NCBI GenBank assembly: GCA_020638995.1
Contig: JACKHM010000003.1
Span: 1,116,001-1,180,000, forward strand
From: Planctomycetaceae bacterium
Lineage (GTDB): Bacteria; Planctomycetota; Planctomycetia; Pirellulales; Pirellulaceae
Reading direction: 5' to 3'
Length of the DNA stretch: 64,000 bases
A model generated the notes under the pieces. That model had not been told where the DNA came from, did not search any database, and was given only the letters and a program-made list of their open reading frames with translations. This document shows positions 16,799 through 25,946 of the stretch, piece by piece. A program made the translations under genes and the position numbers. How positions within the stretch are numbered: position 1 is the first letter of the stretch; each line of letters starts with the position of its first letter.

Positions 16799-16949
16799 TT
16801 AGGCCGCTTGTGCATTCGATTCTCCTGGGTCAGCAATCGCCAATCCGATTGTAGGAGAGAAAAAAGCACGGTACTCGCGGTGCGGGGGCAAAACAAAAAG
16901 ACGAGTTAACAAACTGTAACGATCACGTCATTTCCCATATTCTAGTGGG

Positions 16950-17780
16950 ATGAGAGAATCAAAACGAGGCCCCTCGACAGGTATGCGAATCCTGGCAACC
17001 GATTTAGACGGCACGCTGATTCCACTCGACGGTTCGGCGAGCAACTTCGCAGACCTGGTGACCCTCGCCGAGCAACTGAGCGCGAACAATATTCGAATCG
17101 TGTTTGTAACCGGTCGGCATTTCTCCTCGGTGCAGTCTGCCATCGATGAGCATCGACTACCCGCACCTGATTGGATCATCTGCGATGTGGGAACAACGAT
17201 ACTGCAACAGCAAAGCGGTCACGACTTCATAAAGTCCGATAGTTACAGCGACCATCTCGCAACGATTACGCTCGGCATGACGGTGGCCGATTTACATTCG
17301 CGATTGAAAGTCGTGGATCAGCTTCGTGTACAAGAGGCTGAGAAACAAGGTCCGTTCAAACTCAGCTACTATGCGAAGGCCGAGCAGTTGGGCGAGTTGT
17401 GCGCAGAGATCGAGCAACTACTCGTTGAATGGGCAGCACCTTACTCACTCATTCACAGCGTTGACCCATTCAACGGAGATGGTCTGGTCGACTTTTTGCC
17501 ACGCGGTGTCTCGAAGGCATATGCGTTGAACTGGTGGAGTCGGGAGGCGAATCTTGCGCATCACGAAATTGTTTATGCGGGAGACTCCGGAAACGACCTT
17601 GCGGCGTTTGTCGCCGGCTACAAGACCATCGTTGTCGGCAATGCAGATCGGTCACTTTGTAAGCGAGTTCGTGAGTTTCATCAGAACGAAGATTGGAGCG
17701 ATCGCCTCGTACTGGCCAACGCGACTGCCACGAGCGGTGTCTTGGAAGGTTGCCGCAAGTTCGGCTTACTTGATCCTTAA
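16950..17780 (+). CDS. sucrose-6-phosphate phosphatase (HAD, S6PP family)
   Basis: The enzyme removes phosphate from sucrose-6-phosphate to complete sucrose synthesis. It is 276 residues, with HAD motif I ATDLDGTLIPLDG (residues 16-28), motif II VFVTGR, a conserved lysine in RGVSKAYALNWW and motif IV YAGDSGNDLAAF, in the arrangement typical of S6PP proteins. A start at residue 12 (ATG at 16983) is equally plausible, since neither start has a strong ribosome binding site. It is divergent from sucrose-phosphate synthase across a gap that contains the inverted repeat, so both could share control. Confidence 0.88.
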   Translation: MRESKRGPSTGMRILATDLDGTLIPLDGSASNFADLVTLAEQLSANNIRIVFVTGRHFSSVQSAIDEHRLPAPDWIICDVGTTILQQQSGHDFIKSDSYSDHLATITLGMTVADLHSRLKVVDQLRVQEAEKQGPFKLSYYAKAEQLGELCAEIEQLLVEWAAPYSLIHSVDPFNGDGLVDFLPRGVSKAYALNWWSREANLAHHEIVYAGDSGNDLAAFVAGYKTIVVGNADRSLCKRVREFHQNEDWSDRLVLANATATSGVLEGCRKFGLLDP

Positions 17781-17948
17781 CAAATCTCGCCATTAGGGAT
17801 AGTCGTACTCGTAAGATCGGTTGTACACGCGTTTTCCGGCCATAGGACGCGTGCATTAGGCTGGATGTTTCGATAAGATCTTACCCGTTCGTTCACGTCG
17901 AGAACTTTGCGTGGACTTCGTGCTGAAGATACTAGTTCGAGATCGCTC

Positions 17949-19208
17949 ATGGCCTTCTATGATCGCGGTTATATGCGGGACGATTGGTCGCCTCGTCGTT
18001 ACGGCCCGGCGCGATCCGGTCGCGGCTTTGCAGACTGGGAAGTGTGGAAGAAGCTGATCGCGATTAATATCGCGGTCTTCTTGTTGCAAATTATTATCAC
18101 ACGCCCCGCAACAGAAGATGATCTGCGCAGACTGCCCTACTTTGACCCTTACATGTACACCGAGTATGACGAAGAACTCTACTCGGAGTACGAACGGGAT
18201 CTCGCCGATGCTGAAAGCGATACCAAACACGAAGCGGAGAGTGATGAGGATCGTTTGGCAACGGACAGCGAGCCGGATGGAAGCCAGGGGGAAGGGAGCG
18301 ATACGGGAGCCGAACACGCGAAACAAAGCGATAAAAATGAGAGCGAGAAGAGCCGTCGCGAACGCAAAATTCGCGAGATGCGCGAGCGAGCTCAGGAGCA
18401 ATTGCGCGAGAACATGTTCCGGTACATGCCTCGCGTGTCGATTTTGCAGGAGTACTGGGAACTAGACAGCGAAAAGATCAAGCAGGGGCAGTTGTGGCGA
18501 CTGATCACGGCCGGCTTCTGTCACGATCGAACGGGAGTTTGGCACCTGTTATTCAACATGCTGTTTCTCTATTGGTTTGGGAAACGCTTGGAACGCGTAT
18601 ACGGTTCTGCCGAGTTTACCGCGTTTTACTTCGCGGCATTGCTGACATCGAGCCTTTCCTACATCGCACTGGATCTTTACACGAATAAAGGTATCCCGGC
18701 GATCGGTGCATCGGGGGCTGTATGGGGAGTGGTTGCACTCTACGCCCTTCTGTATCCCTACGAGAGAATCTATATCTACTTTTTGTTCCCCGTCGAAATT
18801 CGTTGGCTGGTGCTCTTGTACTTCATCCTTGATTTGCATCCAGTGCTGCTTGCACTCAGCGGCGAGAATCAATTCACCGGCGTTGCACACGCTGCGCATA
18901 TCGGCGGAGCAATATTCGGATTCGTGTACTGGAACCAAGGATGGCAGTTAATGCCGGTCGTCAATCATCTCAAGTCAAGCCTGCCAACTTTGCACTCGGC
19001 GTCTCGCTCGTACGACGCGTCCCCGGAAGTCATTAAGATGCCATCGAAAAACGACCGTGCCGACTCGACCAACAGTTCTGCGGATCGTATGGACGAGATA
19101 CTTGCAAAAATCACGCGACAGGGACGTGAATCGCTGACCGACGAAGAACTTGAATTCCTTGAAGAGACGAGTCGGCAAATTCGCAAGGATCGGCGTGAGT
19201 CTTCTTGA
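17949..19208 (+). CDS. rhomboid-family intramembrane serine protease
   Basis: This 419-residue polytopic protein has the rhomboid catalytic pair, the serine in GIPAIGASGAVWG and the histidine in GVAHAAHIGGAIFG, together with WHLLFNMLFLYWFG carrying the conserved His/Asn of the second core helix. It presumably cleaves transmembrane substrates. It has an unusually long charged insert of about 100 residues between the first helix (about 35-55) and the core, rich in Glu, Asp, Lys and Arg. The C-terminal tail of about 70 residues is also hydrophilic. The ATG at 17949 is chosen over 17907 because the upstream 14 residues look non-coding. The substrate is unknown. Confidence 0.87.
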   Translation: MAFYDRGYMRDDWSPRRYGPARSGRGFADWEVWKKLIAINIAVFLLQIIITRPATEDDLRRLPYFDPYMYTEYDEELYSEYERDLADAESDTKHEAESDEDRLATDSEPDGSQGEGSDTGAEHAKQSDKNESEKSRRERKIREMRERAQEQLRENMFRYMPRVSILQEYWELDSEKIKQGQLWRLITAGFCHDRTGVWHLLFNMLFLYWFGKRLERVYGSAEFTAFYFAALLTSSLSYIALDLYTNKGIPAIGASGAVWGVVALYALLYPYERIYIYFLFPVEIRWLVLLYFILDLHPVLLALSGENQFTGVAHAAHIGGAIFGFVYWNQGWQLMPVVNHLKSSLPTLHSASRSYDASPEVIKMPSKNDRADSTNSSADRMDEILAKITRQGRESLTDEELEFLEETSRQIRKDRRESS

Positions 19209-19255
19209 CTGGTCACTGTACCCGCTGAGTTGTCCCGGCAAAATGCAATCGAATG

Positions 19256-20380
19256 CTATTCAAATGCGGCAGCGATCACGTTCGACAATCTCACGAGCCG
19301 CCACGGAGCTTTGGAGCGAATTGCCGTTGTCAGCAGGATACAGAAACCGCCTCGTTCGCGGTCCATCCACACGGTTGTTCCGGTCGCGCCCGTGTGACCA
19401 AACACTTTTTGATTCAAACAGTCGCCCCAGCTATCGTGATCGCCGGTGTGATTCATGCGCCACCCTAATCCCCAGGGCTGAGTGCGACGAAGCGGCTCGG
19501 GCAATTCTGCGTAGTCGTTCAATCGGTTTGTCGTCATCATCTTGACCGTTCCCGGCGACAGGATTCGAACACCCTCGTACTCGCCGCCGTTTAACAGCAA
19601 CTGACAGATCACAGCGAAGTCCGCCGGAGAACTAAACATCCCACCCCAAGGCGATCCCAGTTCTTGCCAATACCGACTGTTCCAGCCAAAGTCCCCATCA
19701 CCCTGATACTCCGGCGTTTCGACCCGGACAATCCTCTGGCGATCGAGCCCGGCCGAACCGAGCCCAGTGGATTGCAATCCAAGTGGAGCGAATATCTCTC
19801 TCTTTAGAAACTCGTGAATTGTCAGACCCGATATTCGCTGGACCAACTCCGCCGCGATCAACGTACCCATGCTTTGGTAGCTAAGACTTGTGCCGGGCCG
19901 AAATAGAGGCACCGTGTCACGAATGGCGCCTCGAATAAACTCGGAGAGTGGAGCGTGATTGCGTCGCAGTTCCTCGTTGTTCTCTAACATGTCCGGCAGA
20001 CCAGACGTGTGGGTGAACAAGTGGTGTACGCGTGTTTCATCTTTATGGTGGGCAGCAAACTCAGGAATGTAAGTCGTTACAAGATCGGTTAGCCCTAACA
20101 GGCCTCTCTCCACCAAAATCATTGCGCCCATGTACGTGACGGGCTTTGAGATCGATGCCAACAGAAACATTCCGTCGTCACGAATTGGCTCGGCGTTTGG
20201 TTCCGGACCCTGCTTTCCCGAGAAATGTGCCGGGATCGTCTTGCCGTGCCTTCCGACCAGAATCGCTCCGCCGGGCACGGAACCCTCGCGCGTCCAGCCA
20301 TCGAGCAGATCAAACGCAGTTTGCAGCTTGGTTTGACTTAAGCCGATCGCTTCGCAGGTTGCATGTGGCAAGTGTGTCAT
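19256..20380 (-). CDS. class C beta-lactamase-related serine hydrolase
   Basis: This 374-residue protein of the beta-lactamase/transpeptidase-like fold has the SxxK motif at Ser76-Ile-Ser-Lys79 (FLLASISKPV), a YxS motif in SLSYQSMG and a C-terminal HTG (VFGHTGATG), the triad arrangement of penicillin-binding-protein-like esterases. There is no obvious signal peptide, so a cytoplasmic esterase or peptidase role is possible. The family includes esterases, D-aminopeptidases and carboxypeptidases, and the substrate cannot be read. It is co-directional with the DUF1501 gene, with a gap of only 10 bases. Confidence 0.85.
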   Translation of the reverse strand: MTHLPHATCEAIGLSQTKLQTAFDLLDGWTREGSVPGGAILVGRHGKTIPAHFSGKQGPEPNAEPIRDDGMFLLASISKPVTYMGAMILVERGLLGLTDLVTTYIPEFAAHHKDETRVHHLFTHTSGLPDMLENNEELRRNHAPLSEFIRGAIRDTVPLFRPGTSLSYQSMGTLIAAELVQRISGLTIHEFLKREIFAPLGLQSTGLGSAGLDRQRIVRVETPEYQGDGDFGWNSRYWQELGSPWGGMFSSPADFAVICQLLLNGGEYEGVRILSPGTVKMMTTNRLNDYAELPEPLRRTQPWGLGWRMNHTGDHDSWGDCLNQKVFGHTGATGTTVWMDRERGGFCILLTTAIRSKAPWRLVRLSNVIAAAFE

Positions 20381-20390
20381 GTCGTCGAAC

Positions 20391-21731
20391 TTAACATAGT
20401 TCGCGAATGGGTGTGGGGTCGCTGACTAGATGCGATGGTCGACCTTGCGGTGTGTAGAGCACTTTGTCGGGATCGATACCGAGCTTCGTATAAATCGTCG
20501 AGACGAAGTTCTCGGGGGAAAGTACGTTTTCGATGGCCGAGTGACCGGTGCGATCGGTCGCGCCCACTACAGATCCGCCGGGCGTGCCGCCGCCCGCCAT
20601 AAGAACTGACATGGCATTGGCCCAATGGTCGCGCCCAGGCTTCGTTTGGCCGGACAAGGTCGAGATCTTTGGAGTGCGACCGAACTCGCCGAGTGCGACA
20701 ACCAGCGTCGACTCGAGCATTCCGCGTTCTTCCAGGTCGCCGATCAGTGTTGCGACCGTCGCATCCCACTCGGGCAAGCGTTTGCGACACGCTCCAAATA
20801 AATCCGAGTGATGATCCCAACCACCGTCGTAGACTGTTACAAACGGCACACCAGCTTCGACGAGTCGTCGGCTGAGCAGGCACCGTTGCCCAAACGAGTT
20901 GCGCCCGTATGCGTCGCGGACCTTCGCGTCTTCGCGACTGACATCGAATGCCGCCTGAGCGTTCTTCGACAACACGAGATCGTAACCCTGCTGATAATAG
21001 GAGTCGAGCGCGGTTACGGGATCGCCGGCGGCTTCGTCATTGATGCGCTTCATGCGGTCAACGAGAGTTCGCAGGTCTGTACGCCGATCAAACCGGTCAC
21101 CTAGCAAGTCTTTCGGGACCGCGACGTCGCGAACTCGAAAGTTGTCGCGGTTCGGGTCGTCGCTGACCACAAAGGGAGCGTATTGTGCGCCCAGGAAATT
21201 TGGGCCCCCGGACCGCGACATTTGGGGCATCGAGAAATATGAGGGCAAAGCGTTTCGTCCACCCAGTTCGTGAGCCACAACGCTGCCCATACTTGGATGG
21301 AAGCTCACAAAGGCCCCGCAGCCTACCGGTATCCGTGGCGGCGAGCCGGTCATCATGTAGTGATTGCCTGCTCCGTGATTCCCTTGGTTATGGCGAATGG
21401 AGCGAATCATCGCGAACTTGTCGAGGCTTGAGGCCAGCTTCGTCATATGTTCAGAAAAATGAACGCCCGGAACTTTCGTCGTAATCGTGCCAAACTCGCC
21501 GCGGATTTCGGTAGGCGCCTCGGGTTTGGGATCGAATGTCTCAAAGTGAGTTGGCCCACCGTCCATCCAGATCAAAATGCAGCTCTTGGCGCTTGCTTCA
21601 CGACCGTTTGTCTGGGCCGCGATGCCTCGAAGCCGGAGCGCGTCGACGAGTCCCCCGCCGATCAATGTTCCCAGTCCGAGCCGAAGGCAGTCACGTCGCG
21701 TTGCACCTTCGCAGTTCTTCCATAAGCTCAT
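20391..21731 (-). CDS. DUF1501 family protein, probably Tat-exported
   Basis: This 446-residue protein is of the DUF1501 family, abundant in planctomycetes and structurally related to sulfatases. The ATG at 21731 gives an N terminus with twin arginines (CEGATRRDCLRLGLGTLIGG) followed by a hydrophobic stretch, which looks like a Tat signal. Typical blocks follow: CILIWMDGGPTHFETFDPKP, GEFGTI, GNHGAGNHYMMTG, VALGEFGRTP and GRDHWANAMSVLMAGGG. The frame is open upstream to 21839, but that part is not family-like. In other planctomycetes it often pairs with DUF1549/DUF1553 cytochromes; none is adjacent here. Biochemical function is unknown. Confidence 0.9.
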   Translation of the reverse strand: MSLWKNCEGATRRDCLRLGLGTLIGGGLVDALRLRGIAAQTNGREASAKSCILIWMDGGPTHFETFDPKPEAPTEIRGEFGTITTKVPGVHFSEHMTKLASSLDKFAMIRSIRHNQGNHGAGNHYMMTGSPPRIPVGCGAFVSFHPSMGSVVAHELGGRNALPSYFSMPQMSRSGGPNFLGAQYAPFVVSDDPNRDNFRVRDVAVPKDLLGDRFDRRTDLRTLVDRMKRINDEAAGDPVTALDSYYQQGYDLVLSKNAQAAFDVSREDAKVRDAYGRNSFGQRCLLSRRLVEAGVPFVTVYDGGWDHHSDLFGACRKRLPEWDATVATLIGDLEERGMLESTLVVALGEFGRTPKISTLSGQTKPGRDHWANAMSVLMAGGGTPGGSVVGATDRTGHSAIENVLSPENFVSTIYTKLGIDPDKVLYTPQGRPSHLVSDPTPIRELC

Positions 21732-22033
21732 AGCACAGTCGCCTGGTAAACGAGGTGGGGATTTAGATCGCAAAACAATCGGAAGGTCATTTTCGAGGCA
21801 GGTCATTGCCGCTCCTTGATTTAAACGGACCAGCAACAAGGATACGAGGGATGTTCCGAAATCAACGTCGGCAATCAGCCCTCCAATCCATCAGAGATTA
21901 TAGATATGTAGCGTCGTTCGCACTAGACTTAGAATCAGCAAGTTGGACGGTGAGCGCAGTTCCGCCCAGCCATTTAAAGGGTGTGGTCGTATCGCCCCAA
22001 GTTCCGTACCAAGTCTGCAACTCGTTAGGTGCT
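21732..22033. other. intergenic region, divergent promoters
   Basis: About 300 bases separate the DUF1501 gene from the small membrane protein gene. An open frame extends through it from 21806 in phase with the downstream gene, but its translation lacks the hydrophobic character of that protein. I see no hairpin or repeat. Confidence 0.4.
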
Positions 22034-22420
22034 ATGGACATCCGTCGTCATCTCATGGGTTTGTTCGGCATCGTCTTCCTGATCTCAGGTACGGGTTTGC
22101 TATTCTTAAAAGGGGCGAATGACAGCCAATGGAGTATGTTCGCGAGTATCTGCATTCGCGTCGGGCTTATGCTCGGAGCGATTTGGTTGGCGTTCCCCCA
22201 AGTTGTTGGACTGGCCAAGAAATTTCCCCCGTGGCTCATGGTCGCAATTGTCACTGCCGGCTTGGTGGTGGCCGCGCGACCGCGAATGATCCTGTACTTG
22301 GGGCCGGTAGTCGCTGCGATCGCAGTATTGCAATTTGTTGGTTGGCTATTCAAACCGCTGCCTCAGTCGAAGTCGAAACGTCCTGATAACACGACATCGA
22401 CCAAGAATACGGATAAATAG
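22034..22420 (+). CDS. small integral membrane protein of unknown function
   Basis: From the ATG at 22034 the protein has 128 residues and four hydrophobic segments: LMGLFGIVFLISGTGLLFL (about 7-25), a segment near 37-55, LMVAIVTAGLVVAA near 65-80 and LGPVVAAIAVLQFVGWLF near 85-102. A hydrophilic lysine- and threonine-rich tail follows. AGG five bases before the start is a modest ribosome binding site. The frame could begin at 21806, but the extra 76 residues look non-coding. No family is recognised. It is an orphan on the plus strand. Confidence 0.65.
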   Translation: MDIRRHLMGLFGIVFLISGTGLLFLKGANDSQWSMFASICIRVGLMLGAIWLAFPQVVGLAKKFPPWLMVAIVTAGLVVAARPRMILYLGPVVAAIAVLQFVGWLFKPLPQSKSKRPDNTTSTKNTDK

Positions 22421-22467
22421 AGAGCCTAAAGCCCATCGCCAGAGGCAAGGGGTTCGCAGCGCAATGC

Positions 22468-22890
22468 CTAAAAGGACTCGATAAAGTGTGTTTCGCGCAC
22501 GAACACAGCGTCCCGGACGATTTCAATCATCAACTCGCGTCCTTCGCTGCGGAAAACGTCAAGCAACTGCGAGAGTTGTCCTCGAGTACAGGTACCTTTG
22601 AGGTCGATGGCGACCAAGCTTTCATCACGGTCGTAAAGATTTCCATCGACTTGCCACGGTTCAACATCGTGCGTCCCCGATACCCAAACGAATGAACCGT
22701 CCGGCTCGAAGTGTAGCCGGGGCATCGCCTCAAGCACTTTTGCCGCCTGTTCAAAGCTGACGTACAGGGGACTCGCTTGAAGGTCGGGCGGGACCACTAA
22801 TGTTTCTCGACCCACTCCCGCTGCCTCGACACGCCGGAGCGGCACCTCGGCCAACGGTAGCGCTCGAACAACGATATGAAACGAAGGCAT
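22468..22890 (-). CDS. conserved-looking hypothetical protein (140 aa)
   Basis: This 140-residue soluble protein has no domain I recognise. The sequence mixes beta-type stretches (SFHIVVRALPLAEVPLRRVE and GSFVWVSGTHDVEPWQVDG) with a helical C-terminal segment (QLSQLLDVFRSEGRELMIEIV). It ends with RDAVFVRETHFIESF. It lies 35 bases downstream of cutA on the same strand and may be co-transcribed with it. Codon usage resembles the neighbours, so it is likely to be a real gene. Confidence 0.7.
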   Translation of the reverse strand: MPSFHIVVRALPLAEVPLRRVEAAGVGRETLVVPPDLQASPLYVSFEQAAKVLEAMPRLHFEPDGSFVWVSGTHDVEPWQVDGNLYDRDESLVAIDLKGTCTRGQLSQLLDVFRSEGRELMIEIVRDAVFVRETHFIESF

Positions 22891-22925
22891 GCTGTACTTA
22901 ACTTAGTATTCTGTGATGCAATGAT

Positions 22926-23246
22926 TCACGCTTTTACGGAGGCCAGTATCCAATCGCGATAGCCGGAGCTTGCCGAGGTTATTGCAACTGCCATGATTTC
23001 GGGTTCTTCGTACGAGTGCAAGTCGCGAATCGCTTGTTCGACTTCGTCGAATAACTCCTCGCGCGTCTTGATGGCACACACCCATTCTTGAGAAGTTTCG
23101 ATCTGGTCCTTCCATCGGTACGTGCTCTCGATAGGACCCGATACTTGGACGCAGGCCGCAAGTTCTTTCGCAACGAGCGCGGCGGCGATGCGTTCAGCGT
23201 CGGCTTGATCAGCGACGGTCGTAGTGATTTGGATGATGCCTGTCAT
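22926..23246 (-). CDS. cutA: CutA1 divalent-ion tolerance protein
   Basis: This 106-residue protein is full length for CutA1, a trimeric PII-like fold associated with divalent metal tolerance. Family landmarks are visible: ITTTVADQADAERIAAALVA, ELAACVQVSGPIESTYRW, KDQIETSQEW and the C-terminal HSYEEPEIMAVAI. The conserved cysteine of AACVQV is present. The start is three bases after the stop of the hydrolase gene upstream, suggesting translational coupling in an operon with 23250-25800. The role in this operon is unclear. Confidence 0.93.
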   Translation of the reverse strand: MTGIIQITTTVADQADAERIAAALVAKELAACVQVSGPIESTYRWKDQIETSQEWVCAIKTREELFDEVEQAIRDLHSYEEPEIMAVAITSASSGYRDWILASVKA

Positions 23247-23249
23247 GTC

Positions 23250-24410
23250 TTACCCATTCAAACCATAGAATCGACGAGCTACTTCCTCTGCATGAAACAA
23301 TAACCAATCCTGGCGCGTGTAGACAGCATGGCCGGCAATGTGCTGGCCGATGTGACCAGTCGGCAATCCATAGTCGACCAGTAGATTTGTACCTTCGTCG
23401 TGGGTACGAGTGTCTGATTTTAGGCGTTCGAACAGCTTGCGTTTACGAATTCTAGGCTGTAGCAGGCGGCCCAAGCGAACGTCGGCCAAGCCAGCCCTCC
23501 AAGCCCAGACTCCAGGAGCGAAATTGGTACCTGCGATACCAAATTGCTGGACATAGTCGCCGTATCGCGCCGCGAACACCTCTTCGGCATCACGCGGGAA
23601 TGCAGATGCCGTTGGATCGATTCCGGGGACAGGACGATGATGGATGAAGTGCAACAGGCGACCGTAGCCATTGCTGTCCCATCCGTATCGCACGGGTGTT
23701 CCAAAAGTGACGAGATCAAGAAGTGACGCGCGCGCGCGACTTGGCTCGGTCTCAAGCAGATCGCGCACGCGAGTCCAGTCTGCAAGATCAACCCGATTGA
23801 AACCGGGCCACCGATAGTAAGAACGACAGGCGTGGAAAAACTGCTCCCGAGTTTCGCTGTCCCCGCCCAACAAATTCGTCATCAGCGCGAGTACGTTTCC
23901 GCCGTGGCTGTGCGACCAAATGAGAACGCGCCCCAACTTGGCGGCCTCGTCGTCGAACAAGGCCTCGATCAGGCGTACAGCGCCGTCGGCTCGACCGATG
24001 TGGTGATTCTCGCTTGACCAGTTGAACAGCCGCACCGGGAGATGCGGCTCGCCTGGAATCTCGACCGCGCTCTCAAACTCATTCGCGAACTCGACTGTAT
24101 AGTTCCCGGTATCCTTCGCCAGGGCATCGAGTAACTGTTTTTGCAAACGCCTCAATGGCTCTGCTGCAGTTGAAGAAACGCGAGCGATCTCGCGAAATAA
24201 CCCTGACGCATCGGCTCCAACGAAGGATCCGTGGACAAGATAGATGGCCCGCACATCCGCCGCACGAAGAACTTGCCCCACTTGCTGCATTCGCTGGCGA
24301 TATGCTTCAGTAGATCTCGCGGGAGGACGATCGGGTTGGAGCAGATGAACGTCGGAAGTGCGGCGGTCTAACCGGTATTCTTGATGCCGAAAGCGATTGT
24401 TCTGAGGCAT
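23250..24410 (-). CDS. putative alpha/beta-hydrolase-like protein
   Basis: This 386-residue soluble protein has a nucleophile-elbow-like motif in GRVLIWSHSHGGNVLALM (Ser-His-Ser-His-Gly-Gly), preceded by VRAIYLVHGSFVGADASGLF, in which HGSF could form the oxyanion side. This suggests an alpha/beta hydrolase of lipase or esterase type. The catalytic acid and histidine cannot be placed with confidence. The start at 24410 overlaps the metallophosphoesterase gene by about 100 bases in a different frame. It belongs to an apparent operon: phosphoesterase, this gene, cutA, hypothetical. Confidence 0.65.
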   Translation of the reverse strand: MPQNNRFRHQEYRLDRRTSDVHLLQPDRPPARSTEAYRQRMQQVGQVLRAADVRAIYLVHGSFVGADASGLFREIARVSSTAAEPLRRLQKQLLDALAKDTGNYTVEFANEFESAVEIPGEPHLPVRLFNWSSENHHIGRADGAVRLIEALFDDEAAKLGRVLIWSHSHGGNVLALMTNLLGGDSETREQFFHACRSYYRWPGFNRVDLADWTRVRDLLETEPSRARASLLDLVTFGTPVRYGWDSNGYGRLLHFIHHRPVPGIDPTASAFPRDAEEVFAARYGDYVQQFGIAGTNFAPGVWAWRAGLADVRLGRLLQPRIRKRKLFERLKSDTRTHDEGTNLLVDYGLPTGHIGQHIAGHAVYTRQDWLLFHAEEVARRFYGLNG

Positions 24411-25800
24411 GAGGTCTGCGGCCCGCATCGACGCGATGGGTCGCTGAATCGCCGACGGTTGCTAGCGTTCCGGTCCAGGTTTCAAACGGGCGACCGCCAC
24501 GTTCATCTCCAAAAAAGAACGAGAGAATCGACATCGATTCAGTGGGAATAAACTCGTGCTCGCTGGTCATCCAGCGAGTCTGGTCGAGAACACGTCGCCA
24601 TGTTCCCGAATTGAAATACATTTGATTCAAAACATAACCGTCGGCGTAACTTGCGTCTAGCGGAACGGCCTCGGCATGGTGCGTGTGCCCGTAAACGATG
24701 TTGCGGGCGCGGCGATTGCGGAAATCCTGCTCTGTCAGCGCGTGCTGAAAGTACGAGCCACCCTCAGACCCGCGCAGGCTGTGCAGCCAGCCGGTGACTT
24801 TGCCGGCCCAACCCAGCGAAAGCCGCTTACTGAACTTCAACGCGCGCTCCAGTCCGTCAACGATATCGAACGGGCTCCACGAGTCATGGTCTTGTACCAG
24901 GGACAGCTGCAGAAACTCGTCCGCGAGACGATCCCAGGTCCGCTTGATCTCTTTGCGAAGTGCCGGCTTGATGTTGGACCTTTCGAGCAGGCCCTCGATC
25001 CACACGGGCGCTAGCAAGACGGGGCGGATATGATCCAACTCACGCAGGCCGTTCAGTACCGCGTTCGGGATGTCATCGCCAAGGTTTCGCTCGATCTCGA
25101 TGGTAAAACGCGTCAGCAACTCAATAACGATTGCGTCTCCCAAACTAGCGTTGTCTCGGTCTTCGCTGAAGTTGATTGGATCAAAGATGTCTCCATGCCG
25201 TGCAAACACCCGGTGCTTGCGCATCATCGCCAACAGCTCGTCCGATTCGTAAGGATCGTGCGGGAATGGCGCGTTGTAGATGTTGGCCAAGCCTAGATGG
25301 TGAGTTACTTTTTGACGAATCGTGTCGTAACGTGTTCCAGCCAAGTGCAACATCCAGTCGTGGTTGCCGACCATGTAAGTAGTTCGCACCGCAACCGGAA
25401 GGCCTTCCGTATCGTAGGCTGGGTGACCGTTCTCGGTTGCCGGTGGAATGCGAATCGCGCCGTCTGTCGAGATGGCCCTGAATACTTCGCAGGCTTCGCG
25501 GTTTGCTGCAAGTATGTCGTCGACGATGGAGGCCACGGCCTCCCCAACCGCCGGCGAAGCGGTGTCGCTCCACGGGCGAACATTTTCTGCTGCCCAGCGT
25601 GTTGTCCCTGAGAGATCCAAGACATCACCCAACAACAACAGATCAAGCTGTTCAATCGGTCGGTAGGTTCCATCTGCCCGCCATGAAGCGCGAACCGCGG
25701 TTTCATGTAATCGCTCAGCGAAAACTTGAAATGCCCCAGGGTCCAACGACGAGCCGGTTGTCTTATCGTTCAGATGCAGGTCGCTTACGATGACTAGCAT
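24307..25800 (-). CDS. calcineurin-like metallophosphoesterase
   Basis: This 497-residue protein has a two-metal phosphoesterase core: IVSDLHLND at the N terminus, LLLLGDVLDLSG, MVGNHDWMLH and NIVYGHTHHAEAVPLD supply the Asp/His/Asn metal ligands in canonical order. Between GNHD and GHTH lies a long helical insertion of about 200 residues, larger than in simple family members. The last 40 residues are proline-, serine- and arginine-rich and overlap the start of the next gene. No signal peptide is present. The substrate is unknown. It is the promoter-proximal gene of a four-gene set. Confidence 0.85.
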   Translation of the reverse strand: MLVIVSDLHLNDKTTGSSLDPGAFQVFAERLHETAVRASWRADGTYRPIEQLDLLLLGDVLDLSGTTRWAAENVRPWSDTASPAVGEAVASIVDDILAANREACEVFRAISTDGAIRIPPATENGHPAYDTEGLPVAVRTTYMVGNHDWMLHLAGTRYDTIRQKVTHHLGLANIYNAPFPHDPYESDELLAMMRKHRVFARHGDIFDPINFSEDRDNASLGDAIVIELLTRFTIEIERNLGDDIPNAVLNGLRELDHIRPVLLAPVWIEGLLERSNIKPALRKEIKRTWDRLADEFLQLSLVQDHDSWSPFDIVDGLERALKFSKRLSLGWAGKVTGWLHSLRGSEGGSYFQHALTEQDFRNRRARNIVYGHTHHAEAVPLDASYADGYVLNQMYFNSGTWRRVLDQTRWMTSEHEFIPTESMSILSFFFGDERGGRPFETWTGTLATVGDSATHRVDAGRRPHASEQSLSASRIPVRPPHFRRSSAPTRSSSREIY

Positions 25801-25946
25801 TGCAACTATCCTTGTCGCGCAATAGGTTCCGGCGGCTCGCTAGAGAACTAGCGTCGTCTTGGTTATCGGCTCCATGGCGGGAGGAACATAAGGATCATTC
25901 CTTAATTGACGAAGGGCCCTATTGTTCCGCTAGCGTCACCGCGTCC

